Source: Nitrosopumilaceae archaeon
GTDB lineage: Archaea; Thermoproteota; Nitrososphaeria; Nitrososphaerales; Nitrosopumilaceae
NCBI GenBank assembly: GCA_900620265.3
Contig: UYNY03000031.1
Location: forward strand, 85,312-135,585
Direction of reading: 5' to 3'
Length of the DNA: 50,274 nt
Part shown: in pieces, positions 33,475-41,457 of the stretch
Position numbering within the stretch: the stretch's first letter is position 1
Layout: each line of letters starts with the position of its first letter
Position numbers and translations under genes: made by a program
The notes under the pieces: model-generated
Told to the model about the DNA's origin: nothing
What the model saw: only the letters and a program-made list of their open reading frames with translations
Databases searched by the model: none

Positions 33475-34086
33475 CTAGCCGAGGGGGGCCAGGAGGGCCT
33501 CGGCCCGGGCCCAGTTGGCGGAGCCGAGCCACCCCCTGACGTACGAGCGCCTGTCGGGCCCGTACTCGAGGTAGTGGGCGTGCTCCCACATGTCGAGCCC
33601 GAGCAGGGGGACCAGCCGCATGGACCGGGGGCTCTGCTCCCCCGGCGTGGCAAGGACCCTGATGCGCATCAGGGACGGGTCGAGGGCCAGCCAGCACCAC
33701 CCGCTCCCCTCGATCCCGAGCGAGACTGACTCGATCTCCCCCGAGAGCCCCCCGAGCCCCCCGTAGTAGACGTCCGCCTGCCCCTCGAGGGCGGGGCCGG
33801 GGCGGCTCCCGCCCGGCACCAGCGACTCCCAGTAGACAGAGTGGTTGTCATACCCGCCGCCGTAGAAGCCGATCCGCCCCCTCGAGCCCTCGGGGACGGA
33901 CAGCGGGTCGGAGAGCACCGAGGAGATGTGGCGCGGGTGCGCCGAGGCCCCGATCGACTCGAGCTCGGCGTTGAGCGCCGCGGCGTGCGCCCTGTGCACC
34001 TCGAGGTGGGACATGACGGAGGCGGGCCCGAGGAAGCCGCCGAGCCCCGAGCCGGCAAAGCGGGGCTCCGGCACGTGGTATGCCAC
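33475..34086 (-). CDS. sod: Fe/Mn superoxide dismutase
   Basis: 203 aa. Metal ligands are visible as H27 in SHLEVHRAH, His in YDNHSVYWESL, and Asp/His in GLDMWEHAHYLEYG. C-terminal RSYVRGWLGSANW is family-typical. The central SOD region is more divergent than usual (GFYGGGYDNHS). GTG at 34084-34086, about 25 nt from TTATATTT (34107-34114 on the minus strand). It is divergent from a winged-helix regulator, which may control it. Confidence 0.92.
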   Translation of the reverse strand: MAYHVPEPRFAGSGLGGFLGPASVMSHLEVHRAHAAALNAELESIGASAHPRHISSVLSDPLSVPEGSRGRIGFYGGGYDNHSVYWESLVPGGSRPGPALEGQADVYYGGLGGLSGEIESVSLGIEGSGWCWLALDPSLMRIRVLATPGEQSPRSMRLVPLLGLDMWEHAHYLEYGPDRRSYVRGWLGSANWARAEALLAPLG

Positions 34087-34104
34087 GCGCCGCGGATCCC
34101 CCGT

Positions 34105-34135
34105 CCAAATATAACCGCAGGCGGGCTTTTTATAC
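34105..34135. promoter_or_regulatory. divergent TATA boxes, sod / winged-helix gene
   Basis: AAATATAA at 34107-34114 (minus-strand use) is about 25 nt from the sod GTG. TTTTTATA at 34127-34134 (plus-strand use) is about 26 nt from the ATG at 34157. The boxes are 12 nt apart. Confidence 0.6.
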
Positions 34136-34156
34136 GGGGGGCGGGGCCGAACCCCC

Positions 34157-34702
34157 ATGGCCGCGCTGGACGGCGCCGGCATCGAGATCATCCGCGCGTG
34201 CATCGGCAACGGCGGGACCGCCGACGAGCGCGTGCTGGAAGCTGCCGGCGTCGGGAGGTACGGGACCGGCAGGGTGCTTGACGCGCTCGCCGCGCTGGTC
34301 GACGGCGGGTACGTCGTGCGCGACGGCGCCGCGTTCCGGGCCACGGAGAGGGCCAGGGACGCGCTCTGGAACGCCGGGGATCCCGTGTGGGCACGGGTGC
34401 TGCGCCTGCTGCGCGCCAGGTCCTGCACCGCCCAGGAGATCGCGCGCGTGTTGATGATCGGCGAGGACGACGCGCGCAGGGAGGCCGAGTCGCTGCGGGA
34501 GTCCGGGCAGGCGGTGCTCACCACCCAGAGGCGCGGCGGAAAGGTCGAGGCCGTGTATGAGATCCAGTCGGAGGGGGCGTCCCGCATATCGAGGAGGGAC
34601 GCGGCCGAGGCGGCCGACAGGATGGGGCGCGAGCTCGGGCGGGACGAGCCGGACATACCGAGGCTACGCAGGCTGCTGGAGGATATCAGGGCGTCACTTT
34701 GA
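34157..34702 (+). CDS. winged-helix DNA-binding protein
   Basis: A 181-aa product with two helix-turn-helix-like modules: residues about 5-65 (RVLDALAALVDGGYVVRDG wing) and about 78-135 (LLRARSCTAQEIARVLMIGEDDARREAESL). The C-terminal helix is charged. It is probably a transcription factor of a lineage-specific type. It is divergent from sod, so oxidative-stress regulation is a testable guess. It overlaps the helicase gene by 9 nt tail to tail. Confidence 0.72.
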   Translation: MAALDGAGIEIIRACIGNGGTADERVLEAAGVGRYGTGRVLDALAALVDGGYVVRDGAAFRATERARDALWNAGDPVWARVLRLLRARSCTAQEIARVLMIGEDDARREAESLRESGQAVLTTQRRGGKVEAVYEIQSEGASRISRRDAAEAADRMGRELGRDEPDIPRLRRLLEDIRASL

Positions 34703-36415
34703 GCGGATCTTGTCCTGTATCTGGGCCAGTATCATCTCGGCCCTCCTCCGGTCCTCGAACTCGTCGGCGTCATCGTCAAGTATCTCGTCGATCTCGTAGC
34801 TCTTGTCCACCAGTATGTCGGCCACGTGGTCATCAAGGGTGCCCGACCCTATCAGGTAGTAGGCAAAGACGGTGTTCCTCTGGCCTATGCGGTGCAGGCG
34901 GTCCTCGGCCTGCCTGTGTATGGCGGGGCTCCAGTCGAGCTCGGCGAACAGGACGTACTTTGCCCGGGTCAGGTTTATCCCCACGTTGCCGGCGCGCAGG
35001 CCCGCGATCATCAGCTTTGACTGGCCGTTCTGGAACATGTCTATCTGCGACTGGCGCTCAGAGTCGGACTGCCCGCCTATTATCGAGACGGGCGAGAACT
35101 CGGCCAGGCTCTCCCGCAGCAGCTGGTGTATGGCCCGGTGGTGGCAGAAGACCACGACGCTCTCCTCTATCTCCATGATGTTCTTTACAAAGTTTATCAC
35201 GTGCGGTATCTTGGCGACGCCGGCGACCTGGCGCTCGCTCTGTATGGCGCGCTGGTACGAGGAGGACTTTGTCGACGGCGCGCCTGATCTCCGCTCCTCC
35301 TCGAGGCGCTCCCAGATCTTTTTCAGCTCGTCCAAGTAATAGTCGGTGTCGGCGCCGATCACCTCCTTGTACCGGACCTTGTCCTTGAGCTCGCGCAGCA
35401 CGTCGGACTTTTTCCTGCGCAGCATGATGTGCTTTAGCAGCTGGTTGCGCAGCGAGGCGCGCCTGTTCTCGAGCACGATCGCCTTGCCCTTCTCGTTGAC
35501 GTAGCAAAAGTACTCGCAGAACTCCTTGAACGACCCGAGCAGCCCCGGCTGGATGATGTCTATGATGGGCCATATCTCGGAGCCGCGGTTGTAGATCGGG
35601 GTCCCCGAGAGCCCTATCCTGTACAGCACGGTGTCTAGCGCGGCGAGCCTCTTGACCGCCTTGTACTTTTGGGTCGCCTTTGAGCGCAGGTTGTGCACCT
35701 CGTCGCAGACTATGGTGCGGATCCCCGCCGCCTCGATGTCGGCGCGCCTCTTGAAGAGCAGCTCGTAGTTTATCAGGTAGATGTCGCTCCGGGGCAGCGG
35801 CGCCCTCCTGCCGGTCCGGATGGTGGTGACGGTGGGCGAGCCCGAGTCCAGTATGCGGCCGTTCCGGCTCTTCTTACGGAGGAACTTTGCTATCTCCCTC
35901 TCCCAGTTGTGGAGCGTCACCAGGGGGGCCACGACCAGCACCGGGAACGCGTGCTTTTCGGTGGCCACGTACGAGAGCGTCTCGACGGTCTTCCCGAGCC
36001 CCATCTCGTCGGCCAGGAGGGCGTTCCCGGACGACTTTAGCAGAAAGTCAAGCCCCTCCCTCTGGAAGTTGAGCAGCCTGCCGCGGAACTGCTCCCCCGG
36101 CTTTGCCCTCTTGAGGTCGTGCTTTACGGGGGGCGGGCCCGGGCGGGGGGCCCGGATCCCGGCGGCCTTGCGCTGCCAGGCGTGCTTTGAGAGGACCTCC
36201 ATCGGGTATCTTTCCATCATCATCTGTATCTGGCGCACGTTCTCGGCGTTGTCAGAGACTATCACCTCGTCGTCCCTCTCCCCGTACCACGCCTCCGGGA
36301 CGAGCCTCGAGATCATGCTGACGGCCCTAGAGCCGGATATCTTCCAGCTCCATATCTTGGAGTACCTGTCAAGGACGTACTGGAGCGTCCCGATGGACTC
36401 TAGCGGAGCGTCCAT
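34694..36415 (-). CDS. SNF2-family DNA translocase (SMARCAL1-like)
   Basis: 573 aa of superfamily 2 helicase: motif I DEMGLGKT, motif Ia VVAPLVTLHNWEREI, motif II variant CDEVHNLR (DEVH), motif III LSGTPIYNR, motif V GNVGINLTRA and motif VI RQAEDRLHRIGQ. The N-terminal part before the helicase (about 100 aa) has a HARP-like flavour, as in fork-remodelling SNF2 enzymes. The ATG at 36413-36415 is favoured over the GTG 24 nt upstream by a TCATAAGC element about 30 nt away. Confidence 0.93.
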   Translation of the reverse strand: MDAPLESIGTLQYVLDRYSKIWSWKISGSRAVSMISRLVPEAWYGERDDEVIVSDNAENVRQIQMMMERYPMEVLSKHAWQRKAAGIRAPRPGPPPVKHDLKRAKPGEQFRGRLLNFQREGLDFLLKSSGNALLADEMGLGKTVETLSYVATEKHAFPVLVVAPLVTLHNWEREIAKFLRKKSRNGRILDSGSPTVTTIRTGRRAPLPRSDIYLINYELLFKRRADIEAAGIRTIVCDEVHNLRSKATQKYKAVKRLAALDTVLYRIGLSGTPIYNRGSEIWPIIDIIQPGLLGSFKEFCEYFCYVNEKGKAIVLENRRASLRNQLLKHIMLRRKKSDVLRELKDKVRYKEVIGADTDYYLDELKKIWERLEEERRSGAPSTKSSSYQRAIQSERQVAGVAKIPHVINFVKNIMEIEESVVVFCHHRAIHQLLRESLAEFSPVSIIGGQSDSERQSQIDMFQNGQSKLMIAGLRAGNVGINLTRAKYVLFAELDWSPAIHRQAEDRLHRIGQRNTVFAYYLIGSGTLDDHVADILVDKSYEIDEILDDDADEFEDRRRAEMILAQIQDKIRSK

Positions 36416-36528
36416 AATTTGCCGGATGGATTGGAACACCGCTTATGAACCTTGCCGCACGTGATCGGGGCGATCAGCGATCGCCCGTGGCAAGCGTAAT
36501 ATGGCGGGGGCACGCCGCGCGCGAGCGC

Positions 36529-37017
36529 ATGGAGCACGAGTCCGTATGGTGGCTGTACCTGGTGTTCTTTATGATCCCGCTTGCAAGGATCCTCCCGCGC
36601 CTGATCGCCAGGGTCCGCGGCACGCGCGCCGGATCGCCGGGCGGCTCGCCGGCCGGATCGCGCGCGGGGCGGGGGGCCGGGGAGAACGCGGGCCGGCGGG
36701 CCGAGCCAAGGACCGATCCGCGGATCGGGCTGCGGGCCGATCAGCGGCCCGGACAGGGGGGACGGGCGGCGGGGCCCGCCGAGGATCCGCGGCGCGACCT
36801 GCCGCCCGACAAGAGGGTGCTCGGGCAGATGAGCCTCGGGATCAGCGACTATGCCCGGATACGCGACAGGCTGGGCATGGACGAGGAGGAGCTTGACAAG
36901 ATACTGGCGGACCTTGAGAAGGGGGGCCTGATGAGGGTGGAGCGCAAGTCCGGCCTGCTGGGCCAGAAGGTGGAGCTCCGCATAACGGAGGAGGGCATGA
37001 GGCGGTACCACTCGTGA
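36529..37017 (+). CDS. membrane-anchored winged-helix protein
   Basis: A 162-aa product. An N-terminal hydrophobic helix (VWWLYLVFFMIPLARIL, about 6-22) is followed by a low-complexity Gly/Ala/Arg/Pro linker (about 30-90). The C-terminal winged-helix domain has YARIRDRLGMDEEELDKILA as the recognition region and a wing ending LRITEEGMRRY. This is a predicted DNA-binding domain tethered to the membrane. ATG at 36529 with GTAATATGG about 29 nt upstream. It precedes the PAC2 gene by 13 nt. Confidence 0.75.
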   Translation: MEHESVWWLYLVFFMIPLARILPRLIARVRGTRAGSPGGSPAGSRAGRGAGENAGRRAEPRTDPRIGLRADQRPGQGGRAAGPAEDPRRDLPPDKRVLGQMSLGISDYARIRDRLGMDEEELDKILADLEKGGLMRVERKSGLLGQKVELRITEEGMRRYHS

Positions 37018-37030
37018 CGGCGGGGATCAC

Positions 37031-37684
37031 GTGAGGTTCGAGCAGGAATCGGATCCGCCGGTCGACAAGCCGGTGGTGATAGCAGGCATGCAGGACATGG
37101 GGAACGTGGGGGGCGTCGTGATCGATTTTGTAAACAGGTCGCTCGGGACGGCGCCGTTCAGGAGGGCGGTGCCGGACCACCCGTCCCACGTCATCGACAG
37201 GGGCGGCAGCATCGACGTCCCGGACGAGGGGTGGGAGTACCGGTACGGAGACGGGGTCATCGTCTTCGGGGGCGGGCGCGGGCAGCCGGAGGGCGCGGAG
37301 ATGGGCGAGCTCTGCCGCGACGTGATCGGCGTGGCGCAGAGTCACTCGGCCAAGATCATATACACGGTGGGCGGGTTCCACGCCGGATCCCGCGCCGGGG
37401 CGCCGCGCACGTACGTGACGTCCACGTCGGGTGCGCTTGCAGAGAGGCTCTCCGGCATGGGGATGCGCCTGACCCCGGGCAGGTCGGCGATAACCGGCTT
37501 TAACGGGATAATGCTAGGGTTTGCAAAGAACGCGGGGATGGACGGGATAGGCCTCTTTGGCGAGATAGACAGGCCGGACGTCGTCCAGTACGGGGCGGCC
37601 GCAAGCGTGGTAAGGACGCTCGGGGCGCTCACATACATGAAGATCGGCGACGCCGGCGAGCTAGAGTCAAGGATGCGCGGCTAG
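37031..37684 (+). CDS. PAC2-family protein (proteasome assembly chaperone-like)
   Basis: A 217-aa product of the PAC2/DUF75 group: PVVIAGMQDMGNVGGVVIDFV, VIVFGGGRGQP, KIIYTVGGFHAG, ITGFNGIMLGFAKNAGMDGIGL. Archaeal relatives (PbaB type) bind proteasome alpha rings. GTG start at 37031, closely following the winged-helix gene. The stop shares CTAG with the opposing tiny Cys-rich gene. Confidence 0.87.
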   Translation: MRFEQESDPPVDKPVVIAGMQDMGNVGGVVIDFVNRSLGTAPFRRAVPDHPSHVIDRGGSIDVPDEGWEYRYGDGVIVFGGGRGQPEGAEMGELCRDVIGVAQSHSAKIIYTVGGFHAGSRAGAPRTYVTSTSGALAERLSGMGMRLTPGRSAITGFNGIMLGFAKNAGMDGIGLFGEIDRPDVVQYGAAASVVRTLGALTYMKIGDAGELESRMRG

Positions 37685-37815
37685 TGGGGCTTGCCCAGCG
37701 GGTGCGGGGGCGTGTTCTCGTCGTGGCACTCGCAGAGGCACAGACGCGTCTCGTGGTTGTTGAGGCAGTCGATGCACTCGTAGTGCTTCCGGGCCTCGCA
37801 CGCAGCGCATATCAC
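37681..37815 (-). CDS. 44-aa Cys-rich zinc-binding protein
   Basis: The product has Cys/His pattern CAAC, H, CIDC, H, CLCECH: seven Cys and several His in about 30 residues, enough for two zinc sites. The GTG at 37813-37815 lies about 26 nt from TCAAATTC. The longer frame upstream is Pro/Arg low-complexity from the G-rich spacer and is not used. No family recognised; many archaea carry such mini zinc proteins. Confidence 0.65.
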   Translation of the reverse strand: MICAACEARKHYECIDCLNNHETRLCLCECHDENTPPHPLGKPH

Positions 37816-37849
37816 GACTGGTCGGGGGGATCTTGCCGAATTTGAGCCT

Positions 37850-38017
37850 TTAGATGCCCAGCTTGCGGGGGCCCATGGGGCCGGGTCCCTGGGAAAGGGG
37901 CGCGTCCCGGGTACGGGTCCGGGGGACGGGCCCCCGGGGCAGGGCCGCGGGGCGGGGTCAGGCCCCGGGAGCCGGTCTCGGGAGGGAGGAACCCCGCGTG
38001 ATGGGCGCAGGACGGCC
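37850..38017. other. G-rich, palindrome-rich non-coding spacer
   Basis: About 170 nt of exceptionally G/C-rich sequence with many GGGG/CCCC runs and self-complementary stretches such as GGGGACGGGCCCCC. It separates the PAC2/Cys-rich pair from the decayed ATPase. Hairpin or G-quadruplex formation is plausible; no credible gene. Confidence 0.6.
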
Positions 38018-39189
38018 CTAGCAGGGGGCCGCATCAAGCAGGTACTGACGGAGAAGGGGCAGCGTAAAATTGTAAAAGCCGCGCTGCGACTTGAAGACGA
38101 GGCCGGCGTCTACAAGCCGGCTCATATAGTTGGCCAGGGAGCTCTTGCGGATTTCAGATGCGGCGATTATGTCTGAAAATCTCAGATCACCTGCAGGCAT
38201 GGATGCCATCGCGTATAAGACCTTCTTCTGGCTTGAGCTGAGGGGGGCGATGCGCTGTAGAAAGAACGTCTCACCCAGGCCCTCGATTATCGAAGAACGA
38301 ATCTTGGCATAATCGGCAAGCGTTATGTGGTTTTTGTCTGTTAGATCTATGACCTGCTTGGAGAAATATTGTATAAAATACGGATACCGCTCAGTGTCTT
38401 TTATGACGGCGTCGACCAGGTCGGGCGCAAAGTCCCATTTTGTATTCTTCAGCGGTATGGTTATCGCCTCGGCGGCTTTACCGGGGCGTATATTCGAGAT
38501 CTCCATGGCCCTGAACACCCTCTCTGAATAGGATCTGGCCTTTTTGACGTTGATCAGGAGCGTGGGGAGGCCAGACAGTATGACTGAACACCGCTGCCCC
38601 GTTCTTTGGAGCTCGTTCATGGCACCGATGAAATTTGCAAGGGTGGCATTATCTCCGTTTTTGCCCATTGTGTGAAATTCGTCAAAGAGAAAGATGACGC
38701 CGGAGTGGTCACTCGTTATGGACCCCCATTTTTTTGATATATAGGCCATTATGCGGTTCATCAGGATCGGGTTTGTATCGGCATCGTAGGACGGCTCGTA
38801 TTCCATGCCATAGGCGCCGACCTTTTTGGGTTTCATCTGGGCGGCCACGGCATGCGCTTTGGCTAAAATCTGCTCCTTTTTTGAATATTTTCAGATCGCG
38901 TCGTCCAGGGACTGCTTGAAGAATTCAAAGAATTTTTCCGGATCGTTGTGTTCCTCAGAGTATTGGTATTGGACCACGGGTAGAAAGCCATCCGCCTCGC
39001 ACATGGTGGCGAATTCGTTGAGCAGGACGGTCTTACCCACCCCGCGAAGGCCGTATATCAGGATATTTCCGGCCAGGCCATTGTCAAGATCCGACAGCAG
39101 TGCACCCATCGCCGACTGCTCGGAGCCCCTGCCTGCCAGGTATGGGGGGTGCGTCCGGCGCCCGGCGTAAAGGGGTTGGCGTCTGTCAT
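38018..39189 (-). pseudogene. decayed archaeal AAA ATPase (frameshift plus nonsense)
   Basis: The gene encodes an archaeal STAND/ATPase-type protein: N-terminal NPFTPGAGRT, Walker A GLRGVGKT, Walker B FLFDEFHTMG, and a C-terminal winged helix. Two lesions are visible. First, frame changes at a C6 run (39144-39149): MTDANPFTPGAGRT is in one frame, PPYLAGRGSEQ in the next; one added C would restore it. Second, an in-frame TGA at 38891-38893 separates ...FKQSLDDAI from KYSKKEQILAKAHAV..., with the frame otherwise open to 38018. The gene is AT-richer than its neighbours. Read-through or sequence error remain alternatives. Confidence 0.85.
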
Positions 39190-39238
39190 CACCCACCCGT
39201 GCTTTGATCCGCTATAATAGCAGATCAGTTGCTCCACA

Positions 39239-39408
39239 GTCGACAGTTAAATACTCTCAGGCGTGGGCGGGCAAAGTCGACAAAGTCGACAGTTAAATAC
39301 TCTCAGGCGTGGGCGGGCAAAGTCGACAAAGTCGACAGTTAAATACTCTCAGGCGTGGGCGGGCAAAGTCGACAAAGTCGACAGTTAAATACTCTCAGGC
39401 GTGGGCGG
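39239..39408. repeat. 46-bp tandem repeat array, 3.7 copies
   Basis: Identical 46-bp units start at 39239, 39285 and 39331, with a 32-nt partial copy from 39377. Each unit holds GTCGAC twice around AAA at its junction (GTCGACAAAGTCGAC) and the TATA-like GTTAAATAC. The array lies between the decayed ATPase (minus) and a secreted-protein gene (plus). It may be a multiplied promoter/operator or an iteron-like binding array; it is not CRISPR because there are no unique spacers. Confidence 0.95.
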
Positions 39409-39490
39409 CGGGCCACGCTCAACAAAAATCCAATCCGGGGCAGCTTTTGTTAATACCCCGCCTTAACAGAACCACGGGCGAGCGGGCCGC

Positions 39491-40360
39491 ATGCTGGTCC
39501 CAGCCGTGGCAGTCCTGCTCGCCCTCGCGGTTCCGGCCGCCCACGCCTCCCTGCAGGACGTCATCGTCGAGTGGGAGGTGTCCCCGGGCGTGACGGAGCC
39601 CGGCGGCCCGGTAACGGTCCACGGGAGGGCCCTTGACCACGGGTACGACCCGCTCGAGGGGGCCGAGATAACGGTCAGGATAGGGGGCATAACGGAGTCG
39701 ATCCGCACGAACTCGAGCGGCGGCTTTGAGGCCCGCTTCGAGGGCGGGTGGCAGGTGCCGGCCACGTACGTCGTCAACCTGGTAGCATCCTCGGGCGACG
39801 GGGCGTCCATATACGAGGGGCGGTTCCGTGTCGCCGGCAGCCTCGACGGGACGAACGAGCTGAGGGCGGCCCTATCCACCCCGGCGGCTGCAAGGTACCT
39901 TGCCGCAAACGCGTCTGACTTTGAGAGGGATCCCATAGGCGCGCGGCTCTTTGAGTACTATGACTCGATGAGGCGGGATCTTGAGGAGAAGGTGGCGGGA
40001 ATGGCACCCACGACCAGGGATCTCCAAGCGGAGCAGTCAAGGGGCATCGCCGAGAGGCTGAGGCAGGAGGCCGTCGAGGAGTCCGAGCGGCGCGCGGGGA
40101 CGGCCGATGCCGAGTCGTACAGGTGGAACCTGGAGATGGCGCACCCCGAGGTCAGGGAGCTGGTGGAGGGGCAGTTCAACTTTACAAGGGGCGTCCTTGA
40201 CGGCGCAAGGGACGCCAGGGACGCCGTCATCGCGTCCGGCGGGACGAGCGAGCAGGCCGAGGACGCCTACTGGGAGGCGCTAAAGGTGCCGAGGGAGACG
40301 CTCGAGGAGTTCAACAGGAACGCCACCGGCGGCAACCCGCCGGGAACGGGCACCCCCTGA
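39491..40360 (+). CDS. secreted protein with beta-sandwich domain
   Basis: A 289-aa product with a signal peptide (LVPAVAVLLALAVPAAHA). An Ig-like/carboxypeptidase-regulatory-like beta-sandwich (about 25-118: PGGPVTVHGRALDHGYDPLEGAEITVRIGG) follows, then a long helical region to the C-terminus (GQFNFTRGVLDGARDARDAV). No membrane anchor at the C-terminus. It precedes two peptide-type ABC permeases but is not a typical solute-binding protein. ATG about 26 nt from CCTTAACAG. Confidence 0.75.
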   Translation: MLVPAVAVLLALAVPAAHASLQDVIVEWEVSPGVTEPGGPVTVHGRALDHGYDPLEGAEITVRIGGITESIRTNSSGGFEARFEGGWQVPATYVVNLVASSGDGASIYEGRFRVAGSLDGTNELRAALSTPAAARYLAANASDFERDPIGARLFEYYDSMRRDLEEKVAGMAPTTRDLQAEQSRGIAERLRQEAVEESERRAGTADAESYRWNLEMAHPEVRELVEGQFNFTRGVLDGARDARDAVIASGGTSEQAEDAYWEALKVPRETLEEFNRNATGGNPPGTGTP

Positions 40361-40404
40361 CCCCCGGGAACCGTTTTTAACACGCGCCCCCGCCCTCGCC
40401 CGCC

Positions 40405-41457
40405 ATGGGGCTTGCAAGGTATGCGGCATCAAGGGCGGCCGCCATGTCGGGGGTCCTCCTCGCGACCGTCCTCATCACCATCGCGGTGGTCGGATCCAAC
40501 ATGGACGTGATACTAAAGCAGGGGATCTCGGTCCAGGTCAGGACCGAGCTTGCGGCCGATCCAGCGACGGTCGCCTCGTTTGGCACCCCCGAGGAGTTCG
40601 AGGCGTACGTGGCGGGCATCGTGCGCGAGAGGGAGGTCCTTCTAGGACTTGACGAGCCGTGGTACTCGCCGCTGCGCCTCGGGCAGTCAGTATACCGCGT
40701 CATCACGCTTGACTTTGGGCACGCCACGTTCCTCACGGGCGACACGGGATCCACGTCAGTCTCTGAGATCATACTGGAAAAGCTCCCGCGCACCATACTG
40801 CTGTTTACCACCGCGACGGCGGCCATATCCCTCATCGGCATCCTGCTAGGGGCGCTGGCCGGCAGCAGGGCCGGCTCCGCCCCGGACCGGGCGACCTCGG
40901 CGTTCGCAGTCGCAAGCTCGAGCTTTCCCGTCTGGTGGGTCGGGATCCTGATGATCTTCCTCCTCGCGTTCACCTACCAGGTGTTCCCCGCAAGGTCCAC
41001 GCCGGACCTCCCGCCCACCGACCCCGGGTACGCCGCGTCCCTCCTCTACCACATGGCGCTCCCCCTGATCACCCTGGTGCTGGTCGGGTTCGGCTCGTGG
41101 GCGTACCTGGTGAGGAACTTTATGTCGGGGATCATGCGCGAGGACTTTGTGGCCGCAAAGGCGGCCATCGGGATCCCGCGCAGGAGGATAGTATACACGC
41201 ACGCCCTGCGCAACGCGGCCCCGCCCATAGTCACGGTGCTGGCGCTGAGCCTCTCGGGATCCCTCGGCGGCGCCATCATAACCGAGGCCGTCTTTGACTG
41301 GCCCGGCATGGGGAGGCTCTACTTTGAGGCGATAACTGCGCTGGACCTGCCCGTCATAGTGGGCGCCACGTTCGTCCTCACCGTCTTCTTCCTTGCAAGC
41401 GTCCTTGCTGCGGACATACTGTACGGGTACTTTGACCCGAGGATACGCGCGCGATGA
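40405..41457 (+). CDS. ABC transporter permease, DppB/OppB type
   Basis: 350 aa with an N-terminal membrane helix, an extracytoplasmic segment of about 100 residues, and five further helices. The ATPase-coupling EAA-type loop is VAAKAAIGIPRRRIVYTHAL and the C-terminal block is GGAIITEAVFDWPGMGRL, diagnostic of oligopeptide/nickel permeases. It has its own TATA (GTTTTTAAC) about 28 nt upstream. It overlaps the partner permease by ATGA. Confidence 0.9.
   Translation: MGLARYAASRAAAMSGVLLATVLITIAVVGSNMDVILKQGISVQVRTELAADPATVASFGTPEEFEAYVAGIVREREVLLGLDEPWYSPLRLGQSVYRVITLDFGHATFLTGDTGSTSVSEIILEKLPRTILLFTTATAAISLIGILLGALAGSRAGSAPDRATSAFAVASSSFPVWWVGILMIFLLAFTYQVFPARSTPDLPPTDPGYAASLLYHMALPLITLVLVGFGSWAYLVRNFMSGIMREDFVAAKAAIGIPRRRIVYTHALRNAAPPIVTVLALSLSGSLGGAIITEAVFDWPGMGRLYFEAITALDLPVIVGATFVLTVFFLASVLAADILYGYFDPRIRAR

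Noticed and set aside
38891-38893. Selenocysteine at the in-frame TGA
   Set aside because: The position is not a redox-active site, the lineage is not known to use selenocysteine, and a separate frameshift in the same gene points to decay.
39239-39408. CRISPR array
   Set aside because: Units are contiguous and identical; there are no spacers.
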